From NCBI RefSeq assembly GCF_963576675.1, contig NC_088916.1:85949501-86013500 (forward strand): DNA of 64,000 nt. Direction: 5' to 3'. This document shows positions 56,520 to 64,000 of the stretch, one piece after another. The notes below the pieces were generated by a model, which did no database searches, was not told the DNA's origin, and worked only from the letters and a program-made list of their open reading frames with translations. The translations under genes and the position numbers were made by a program. Every line of letters begins with the position of its first letter. Position 1 is the stretch's first letter. Source of the DNA: Euphorbia lathyris. Its lineage: Eukaryota > Streptophyta > Magnoliopsida > Malpighiales > Euphorbiaceae.

Positions 56520-58485
56520 CATCGTTTTGAGCGACACTACTTGAGTGCATCAGCTCAAATGTGGGCTAGTACGCATCATGATGCCCTCAAACACAAAATG
56601 ACTATCTTAGTTCTGTTCTATCTGAATGTCAAGAGAAACTCTGAACATGTTACCTTTTTGCTTTTCCATAGGATCTATTTGATCGATTTGAAGCTGTAAA
56701 ACATGTTTGGGCTCCGTATTACACTTTCCATAAGGTTAAATTCTGGTTTCAAAAGCTTCAAAAGAGAATTTGTTTCTGTTGTGTTTAAAGTTTTAACCTT
56801 TCTCATTTCTTAATTTGGCAGATTGGATCAATATATCTTTGTTGATAATGTTCAAGCTTTAAAAATGATGAAATTGATGGTTGATTACTTTTACAACCGT
56901 GTTCAGAATGTTGTAACCAAGCACACTATAGAAAGACATTTTCTTTCACTTAGTTAATAAATTGGCGGGATGAATGGTGTTATTTGTAAGTTATTCAACA
57001 TAACAATAAGTGATCTAATCAACATAGTTCCCCTAGCTCTTGTTTTATACCTTTTTATAGCAGCTCGTGTGAGTGGTTGGTCTTCATATCGAATCAATTA
57101 TTGGGTTAATGTCTAATGAGTCGAACCACAATCCAACCCAGAAAATTTCTTGTCAACACAATCGGGTTTCAGTCAGTTTCATGATCGTGAATCACATGTA
57201 ATTTGACTACCTCATCCGAGTATAATTTTTACAAGTTTCATTGAGTTTGCATTTTCCCATTGGCAAGATTGAGTCATGTGATAATCTTACATGTAAAATT
57301 ATCTTGTTTCATGATCTTCATCGTCTGATAAGAGCCACTCTATGCACGGAGATCCAAATCATTTGATATTGCCTTACCTTTTTGACAAGCCATGCTTCCT
57401 TGGTTTGCTTGCAGTTCAGGTAATTAATTTGGTTTGCTTGCAGTCGTAAAATTGTGTTATGTTGTCTATATGATCCATGTCATTATGTATTATATAAATG
57501 CAACGAAAATAATAATAGTGTCATGTCAATTGGGTTGTCTCTATAAATCATGTTATCCTATCAGAAATTAAAGTAATATTTCTAATTTGTGCTTGATATT
57601 TGCTCAGGCTGATGACATATCGGGTTTCCATGCCAATACACATATTCTAGTTATGATGGGGTCACGGATGCTATATGAAATCACTGGTGATTCACTTTAT
57701 AAGGTATATAGTTTATGTCAATTATGGATCATCTAGCAGGAACTGTGTAATTTCTTGTATTTTTATGATAATTAATGTGTTTTTTTTTCAATCGAAATAT
57801 CATATGCCAAGAAATAGGGACATGTTTTTTAACATTGTTAACAGTTCTCACAGCTATGATACTGGAGGGATGTCAGCGCACAAGTTCTGGTATTTTTCAA
57901 TAATCTCATTAGAACATTTATATGGTTTTAATTATTATTTTACAAAATTCTGTTTGTGCCTTTTCTATGTTGTTTTGACTTATTTGCTTTGACGTGTGAA
58001 TAGGTCAGACACGAAACATTGAGCTGACACATTATCAACAGAGAATGAAGAATCATGCATAACTTATAATATGCTCAAGGTATGATCCCTCTACTTTCTG
58101 TTCATGAATGGTGCCAAATAAATTAAGGTTACTTAGATTGTGTTTTGTTCGGATTTTCAGAAAGACTTAACCTAGACAGTGGTTTATCATTGAATACTGA
58201 TATGAATATTGATCTCTCTGTATTCACATTACAATTTTGATAGCATAAAGCTTGAAACAATTTTGAATATGCAGGTCTCTCATCACCTATTTCCATGGAC
58301 TAAAGAAACGACATGTGTATACTATTACGAGCGAGCCCTCACAAATGGTGTATTAGGCATTCAAAGAGGAAGTGAATCTGGAAATATGATTTACATGCTT
58401 CCACTAAACCCCGAAAGTTCCAAGGCTACAAGTTACTATAGATGGGGAACACCATTGGACTCTTTCTGATGTTGCTAAGGAACAG
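56520..58485 (+). pseudogene. Captured GH127 beta-L-arabinofuranosidase gene (DUF1680), multi-exon, degraded
   Basis: Consecutive exon pieces, in family order and mostly with splice sites: about 56530-56600 RHYLSASAQMWASTHHDALK; 56670-56735 DLFDRFEAVKHVWAPYYTFHK (the family has WAPYYTIHK) with a GTTAAA donor; 56821-56960 frameshifted, ALKMMKLMVDYFYNRVQNV; 57338-57418 HGDPNHLILPYLFDKPCFLG..LLAVQ and GTAATT donor; 57608-57702 DDISGFHANTHILV..YEITGDSLYK; 57815-57893 NIVNSSHSYDTGG; 58040-58079 TENEESCITYNMLK; 58275-58470 VSHHLFPWTKE, YYYERALTNGVLGIQRGSES, MIYMLPL. The enzyme removes L-arabinofuranose from glycoproteins or cell wall. Frameshifts, stops and missing N- and C-termini make it non-functional. 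Introns are retained, so it was taken as genomic DNA. It lies between TNPD and the right CACTA terminus. Confidence 0.75.
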
Positions 58486-58647
58486 GTAATTTAATACTTG
58501 TGCTGTTATTTATTTCTGCAAGATGAATCATACTGAACTATTTCTCACGAGAAGTGTACATGCACATTGCGTTCATTTCCAAGCATGCATTGTTTGTTCT
58601 ACTTAATTGTCATCTTGTTAATTGAAAATTGGTTGTTTCCTTTCAAG

Positions 58648-59281
58648 ATATGTTTGGAACCATGAAGGCACAGAATGGGTACCAACACTTGTTATCCTCA
58701 GGCTAAACCGTACTGCACTTTGTGTGCAATGGAGTCCAAAAAGGTACTGTTATGTAATTAAGATTTTTCTTTTGCCTTCTCAAACTGCACAACATTATAT
58801 TATAAACTAATATTTCCATCTGTAACTAGTCAACAATGTCTCTTAAATCATAGTGATCTAATCACATCAATATTTGATGTCGCTCAGTTGGGCACAAAGC
58901 TCTTTTTTTTTTTGTTTTTAAGATCTAGTTGTGTAATTGCGTATTTATTAGGAGATAATATTGATATGTCATCTATATTTTCGTTGAGTATGTTCAATTA
59001 ATTAAGTGACTGATATTGTTGATTCTCTTTTTAATTGTTTTCTTTAAGAACGCCATGGTGATATTTTGTGTTCATTATAAATGTTAATACTAGCTTATGC
59101 ATTATTGCTTAAAGTATAATTTTATTGGAATTTATGGATTTCTTCTTGACATCTTAACAAAGTAATCTACTTACAAGCATAATACTTATTTATTTTTTCA
59201 AAATATTCCCAGAGAATAAATTTGCTGTTGGAAGTGGGGCTAAAACTGCTTGTATATGCTACTATGAACAAGACAACAACT
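58648..59281 (+). pseudogene. ARPC1: Captured ARPC1 (Arp2/3 complex subunit 1) exons
   Basis: Piece 1 (58648-58743), after a TTTCAAG acceptor, reads YVWNHEGTEWVPTLVILRLN and TALCVQWSPK, ending at a GTACTG donor. Piece 2 (59213-59281), after TTCCCAG, reads ENKFAVGSGAKTACICYYEQ and ends DNNW at a GTAAGT donor. These are consecutive WD40-repeat exons of plant ARPC1, a subunit of the actin-nucleating Arp2/3 complex (family: SEWVPTLVILRLNRAALCVQ). Both frames are largely open, but only about 55 codons of the gene are present, so no functional product is expected. Introns are retained. Confidence 0.72.
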
Positions 59282-59317
59282 GGTAAGTACAATATAGCTT
59301 GCTACTTCCTTAGCTTA

Positions 59318-59834
59318 TGGGTTTTATGTTTTGACCATTTGATCATATTTTGCTTCAATTCTTCTGGGAAAGAGATTCTGTGCAATAGCCTGTATTTCTC
59401 TGTCTAATTTCAAGGTTGAATTATTAACTTAATCTAGTTTGTCTAGATTGGAAAGCGAATTGGCTATTATGATTTGAATATGAGTTGTAGGTTAAACAAT
59501 TCTTTTGTGGTTTTATCTATAAGCATTATTTCTAAACATACTCTAGTTTTCTTTATGACACACAGTTTCAGTGCTTCTTCTGGTCTCCTCGGTATTTCTT
59601 TATGAACATACTCTAGTATTTCTTTTATGTTTTGACCATTTGATCGTATTTTGCTTCAATTCTTATGGGAAAGAGATTCTGTGCAATAGCCTGTATTTCT
59701 ATCATGTCTAATTTCAAGGCTGAGTTATTAACTTAATCTAGTTTGTCTAGATTGGCATGCGAACCGGCTATTATGATTCGGATAGGAGTTGTAGGTTAAA
59801 CAATTCTTTTGCGGTTTTATCTATAAGCATTATG
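59318..59834. repeat. Direct duplication of about 210 bp
   Basis: 59318-59533 and 59622-59834 share ATGTTTTGACCATTTGATC, AAAGAGATTCTGTGCAATAG and GTTGTAGGTTAAACAATTC, about 93-95% alike. It lies between the ARPC1 piece and the subterminal array. Confidence 0.85.
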
Positions 59835-59949
59835 AATTGTTCTTAGTTACAAAATCTTAGAGTCCGTGTCTGTTTTATGATCAATTTTATGTGAACTTAT
59901 AGAAAGAAATTTTATGTCCAAGAAGAAATTTTTTTTATTAATTATATAC

Positions 59950-60650
59950 AGTTTAGGCCATACGAATAGGGACAAATGTCATCTCCTATTCATGGGGATG
60001 ACAATTGTCCTTTTAATTGGAGACTAAAAAATGTCCCTTAAGAATAAGGACATAAGTCGTCTCCTATTCATAGGGACGACAATCGTCCCTTTAATTCGAG
60101 ACAGAATAACGTCCTTTAAGAATAGGGACAAAAGTCGTCTCATTTGTATAGGGACGACAACTGTCCCTTTGTTAGGAGACAAAAAATGTCCCTTAAGAAT
60201 AGGGACAGAAGTCATCTCTTTTGCATAGGGACGACAAATGTCCTTCTTTTTGGAGACAAAAAATGGTCTCTTAAGAATAGAGACAAAAGTTGTCTCTTAT
60301 GCATAAGGACGACAGATGTCCCTTTTTCGGAGACAAAAAAATCGTCTTTTAAGAATAAGGACAAAAATCATCTCCTTTACATAGGGACGACAATCGTCCT
60401 TCAAAACAGGGACGACAATCGTCATTCAAAACAGGGACGACAATCGTCCTTCGAAATAGGGACGATATTTTCCTCCTTTGTTTGGGACGACAATCGTCTC
60501 ACAAAATAGGGACGACATCATCCTTTTCGTCCCCTATAGAATCGGGTACACTCGCATAGGGGACAGAACATAGGGACAAAAAAAATTGTCCCCAAAAGTA
60601 TAAGGGACAATTTTTCTTATTTTTGGGGACAAATTTAACCGTCCTCAAAA
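59950..60650. repeat. CACTA subterminal repeat array
   Basis: More than a dozen short motifs GGGACGACAATCGTCC, GAATAGGGACA and GGAGACAAAAAATG in direct and inverted order, at about 35-60-bp spacing up to the transposon end. In En/Spm-type elements such subterminal motifs are the TNPA binding sites; GGGACGAC with its inverse GTCGTCCC is the best candidate here. Confidence 0.85.
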
Positions 60651-60667
60651 GTCATTTTTTTGTAGTG
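60648..60667 (-). mobile_element. Right terminal inverted repeat of the CACTA element
   Basis: On the minus strand it reads CACTACAAAAAAATGAC, the canonical CACTA terminus. The base after it starts TAA, the possible 3-bp target duplication. Confidence 0.85.
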
Positions 60668-60899
60668 TAATGGCATATTACACTTGTCATGCATAAAAAT
60701 ATGAGGGCATAGTAAGCATGCAAGATTTAATGCAAGATTTGTGTCTATGATTTTATCTTTCACAATTTATTAGATTTATCATAATAACATATATGATATT
60801 CATAGCACTTTATAAGGGTGGAGAATCTCAAATTTCTTTAATTAAAAATGGAAGAAGAAAGGAGAAGAAACTTATCTTGTTTATCATAAAATTCCAGAT

Positions 60900-61094
60900 T
60901 TAATGTAGAAAACTCTTTCCCACCAATCTATAGAGAAGCCTATCTTTGGATAGATTTGTTTGTACTAATTGAGCCAAGGTTTGAGATTGAGATTTTTGTT
61001 CCGTTGACTCCGTTGTTTTGTTCTTTGTGAAACTCTATACAATCAAGATTTTGTGATCTTCTGTTTGCTAGAGATCCACGTTCACCGCACCAAT
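60900..61094 (-). mobile_element. Leader and primer-binding site of a minus-strand LTR retrotransposon
   Basis: On the minus strand ATTGGTGCGGTGAACGTGG follows directly after a TTATCA LTR-like end, the spacing and form of a primer-binding site. Leader sequence continues leftward to about 60900; gag is not recognisable. Confidence 0.55.
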
Positions 61095-62000
61095 TGATAA
61101 CTTGGGAAAGAATCCTTGATCGGAGCACTTCCATGTGAGGCGCCGTTGGGATCGGCCGGGGACACTCCGATGCCAAAGTCAGTAATATTTCTGAGAATAA
61201 ACTGTAAGCACAAAAGTAGAGGATCAGTAAGTGTACCTCAATAGCTTGGGATGCAAGCTATTTATACTCATGTAGATGTAACTCTTGGTAACTAGAAAGT
61301 CTTCATTAATGCCTCATTAATGGCTACTGATCTTATTCAAGTATGACCGTTAGCTCATTAATGGGTTATTAGCTGCTTTTATTGGGAATCGGCTTTGCCG
61401 TTCCTTAGGCGTATCGAGGTTTGACGGGGGATCTTCCAAGGCGTTTGACCCGTTGAGGCGTGTTGAGGAATCCATAGATCCGTCGGTGGATCCTTATCCA
61501 TAAGAGTATTGATGGCGGATTCTTCATTCTTTGTCTAATTATCCTTTTTCCCCATGTATGATATTTGGATGTTATGGAGACATAGATGAACAGTCATGTC
61601 ATTACTCATCTTTAATTGCTATCAATTCTCCATTAATCCAGCATTTATCCTTGAAACCCTCAAAGTTGGAGTATTCGAACAATCAAGTCTTTATTCCCCT
61701 TTAATGGCTATTAATTGTCATTTAATTGTATTTATTCCCATTCATGGATGGTAATAAAGGCGCCTTTTGGTATTCTTAGATCCGTCAAGGCGTATATACG
61801 CTCTCTTTGAGAATAATGGCGGGCCTCCACTACTCGCTCTCATCGGGCGTATCTTGTTATGGCGTGTCTTGTCATGGTCCACGTGGCGTGGTATAATGCT
61901 AGAGACTCCTTCATTTTCCTCATTATTTGCATATTCACCCCTGCATTAATCCTACATTAATCATGCATAAATATCTCTTTTAGAAGGAATAATGGTTTGC
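61095..62000 (-). mobile_element. LTR of a Ty3/gypsy-type retrotransposon (right border uncertain)
   Basis: Ends TTATCA on the minus strand at 61095 next to the primer-binding site. A minus-strand TATA box GAGTATAAATAGC lies at 61257-61269, and the phrase CCGGCCGATCCCAACGGCGC (about 61138-61157) is familiar from plant gypsy LTR/leader ends. Upstream U3 sequence carries repeated CATTAATGG- and GATCCGTC-type motifs. The second LTR is absent. The gypsy assignment is by resemblance. Confidence 0.5.
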
Positions 62001-62029
62001 CATTATTTCTATTAATTTTTCCTTATTCC

Positions 62030-62505
62030 TTATTCAAGAATAATTTGGGTTGTTATCATTAATTAATTACTAATTTTCCAGGTATAAATAGTAGTGATAT
62101 TCTGTGCACAATTCCTTTGATTAATTTTCTTCTTCTACATATACTAGTAAATCAGTAGTGCTATTTTGGGTTGCAAAACACCATGGAAAACAACTCCAAT
62201 CTCTTTGATTCGCTCTATATCATTTAATTGCTTGGTTCAAGAGAGTAATAACCCTAAATATCATATTCAACATTCTCCCTATAAAGATGATATTGAAGAA
62301 GTGAATTGAAGAGAAGCTGAATTTCACTTCTTCAATATCATCTTCATAGGGAGAATGTTGAATATGATATTTACAGTTATTACTCTCTTGAACCCAATAC
62401 TTAAGAAGAGGAAGCAAGGGAATTATGCAAACAATTAGAGAAATAACACTACTATTTATACTTGTAAAATTAGCAATTAATTAACAACAGATGAACCTTG
62501 ATTAC
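62030..62505. repeat. Inverted duplication forming a long hairpin with inward TATA boxes
   Basis: Core stem: 62232-62305 pairs with 62323-62397 with a 17-nt loop (arms share TTCAAGAGAGTAATAAC, ATATCATATTCAACATTCTC and GATATTGAAGAAGTGAA, a few mismatches over 74 bp). Outer arms also match: AGGTATAAATAGTAGTG at about 62080 is mirrored by CACTACTATTTATACTTG at 62446-62463, with flanking TTAATTAATT stretches. The left side has an extra segment (about 62126-62231). Each arm thus has a TATA box pointing into the hairpin. It could produce a self-complementary RNA. Confidence 0.8.
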
Positions 62506-64000
62506 TATTTCTTCCAGTGTGAATAGATTTTAAAAATCAATAGTAATAATCAAGTCACGGTCAATAGTCAATAGTAAATTTATTAGATTTCCTTATTTAG
62601 CTTTTTACATCTTATATTATATAAATACATATAGTTAATCAGTAATAAAAAATAATAAATTAAATAAGTTTACTATTTAAATATGAAACAAATAAGTAAA
62701 ACATAATTTAAAATAGAAAAAAGTTAAAAGACTCGTAGGTTAAGATTTGGTACAATATGTTCTGTTCTAAGCAAAAAGTCAATGGTTCAATTCTAAAATC
62801 GTTTTCCTTCTAGACTAATGACAATTAATACAGGATTAATAATAATTAATGACAATTAATGGAGGATTGATGTCAATTAAGCTCAGTTAATGCAATGAAG
62901 CTATAAAAGAGAGTATATATACACCAACTAGGTCTACTACATGTAAAGTAACAACATTCTCATCTTTTCACGTGTCATTGTGTGATGATGTTGCTTAGAG
63001 ACAAAGTTTTACATATAGGAAAATCCATTAATGTGTCATTCAATGAGAGATTTAAGTCATCCTTACTTTCATTTTATTTCCTCTTTTTTGTTTATTTCAA
63101 ATAAATGTCAGTCAATATTAAGAAAAAAGAAATTCATGATGAAAAGAATAAGAGTATACGAAACCAAACATAGTTCACTAAATAGTGACTTCGAATGGTT
63201 ACCTGTACCAAGGCCCCTCAGTGCTTTGGTTCACCACTCCATTTTCAAACACTTCATAAAACTAAATAAGTTGTCATAAGATCTGCATATAATCTCTTTT
63301 AATGTAAGAAAATGGATAAAATTATGTCTTTAATTCAATAAATTTGAAATAGTTTTGGATCATATAATAATAATAATAATAGATGAAACAATTTTGGCCT
63401 ATATAAAAAATGATAAACCAAAACTCTTACCAAAACACATTCGGCCATCAAAAACCATGCAGGTGATATTGGCTTAACCATGTTTTTTATAGGCTCAACC
63501 ATATAAGTTGCGAAGGCAGCTGAAGAAAAAGAAAGCATATTAGGACAGGAGTCCTAAATGTGTTTATATAGCCACACAAACAAGATGGCTTCACTATTCT
63601 GAAAAAAAAATAAGTTAATTTTAATTTCTTCAAAAAAAATAAGTTAATTTTAATTCAATTACATAGAATTGAAGGCTCAATATTTCTATTAAATGAAAGA
63701 ATTTCAAAATAAGTATCAAATTTATTAATTAGGAAATAATTAATTTAATTTCAGATAGAGAACATTAGAAAGGAAATAGGAATTTTTTTAAAGTAATTAA
63801 TTTAATTAAAGAGAGAGGAGAGAATATTTCAAAGGAAATAGGATTTTTCTAAATAATGTTTTAATTCGGAAATAATTAATTTCATTCAAGAGATTGGATA
63901 GAAAATTAGAAAGAAAATAAGTTATTACTAATGTATATAAAATTAGAAAGAAAATAAGTTATTACTAATCTTATTTTTTATGTTTTTGTTGCAATAAGTT
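62506..64000. other. AT-rich intergenic DNA, no convincing gene
   Basis: A TATAAAAGAG at about 62901 could be a core promoter, but nothing recognisable follows. A TAATAATAATAATAA microsatellite lies at 63367-63382. The minus-strand frame starting at 63538, with a TATA-like TATATAAACAC upstream and a GTAAGA donor at about 63430, might be a first exon of a small gene, but no second exon was found. Confidence 0.4.

Larger units (their letters stand above)
37291..60667 (+). mobile_element. Composite CACTA (En/Spm) transposon, left end not found
   Basis: Extent is inferred. It contains a Transposase_24 (TNPA-like) gene and a Transposase_21 (TNPD) gene in the same orientation, a subterminal repeat array at 59.95-60.65 kb, and a right terminus reading CACTACAAAAAAATGAC on the minus strand, ending at 60667. 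Between and beyond the two genes lie a 5.9-kb satellite and fragments of at least three host genes. No CACTAC terminus or matching subterminal repeats were seen on the left up to 30 kb, so the element is either truncated or is two CACTA remnants side by side. Confidence 0.6.

Noticed and set aside
63335..63538. Minus-strand 67-codon frame with upstream TATA as a small secreted-protein gene
   Set aside because: The first 36 codons with a GTAAGA donor could be a first exon, but no second exon, cysteines or known motif were found; the rest of the frame reads into a TAA microsatellite.

Overview
This is a nuclear genomic segment from a flowering plant, almost certainly a eudicot. Genes carry GT-AG introns, the DNA is AT-rich, and every recognisable family is a plant one: B3 domain, FBW2/SKIP1-like F-box/LRR, plant CACTA transposases, Athila/Tat and copia elements, Stowaway, hAT and MULE MITEs. 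It is gene-poor and repeat-rich. Only about four coding regions look intact, and most of the rest is transposon or gene debris. Species cannot be told from the sequence.

Layout. 1-2.1 kb: a B3-domain gene fragment, an LTR-like block and a broken MBD4-like DNA glycosylase. 3.6-21 kb: a locally duplicated array of about 3-kb blocks. Each block is built from a LINE reverse-transcriptase scrap, a minus-strand gene for a small secreted proline-rich protein, its upstream region and a long non-coding tail. Five copies can be recognised. Only those at 9.1 and 18.5 kb keep a full reading frame; the other three have lost parts. Several transposons landed in single copies after duplication (MULE MITE, hAT MITE, LINE, SINE-like, Emigrant-like MITE), so sister copies show the unfilled site. 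A nested Harbinger/hAT MITE pair and a truncated Athila/Tat LTR element separate copies 3 and 4.

21-35 kb: a broken unrecognised gene, copia debris and an F-box/LRR gene (two exons, 276 aa). Then come MED8 exon fragments, LINE and copia scraps, a 470-bp TTACG pentanucleotide array and a 45-bp minisatellite. A broken gene at 31.8-32.3 kb encodes tandem 28-residue repeats resembling the EPIP peptide of IDA/IDL signalling precursors. It is followed by a second, dead copy of the F-box gene whose promoter sits in a large inverted repeat.

35-60.7 kb: mostly a large composite CACTA (En/Spm) transposon. After a 440-510-bp tandem repeat comes an intact nine-exon TNPA-like gene (518 aa), fragments of host genes (an RPN10 piece), a 5.9-kb satellite of about 59-60 bp monomers with a 2,436-bp near-identical tandem duplication, and a TNPD transposase gene killed by one stop and one frameshift. 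Degraded host exons of a GH127 beta-L-arabinofuranosidase and of ARPC1 follow, then the subterminal repeats and the right CACTA terminus at 60,667. No left terminus was found. 61-64 kb: a minus-strand LTR with primer-binding site, then an inverted duplication forming a long hairpin flanked by two inward-facing TATA boxes, then AT-rich DNA without convincing genes.
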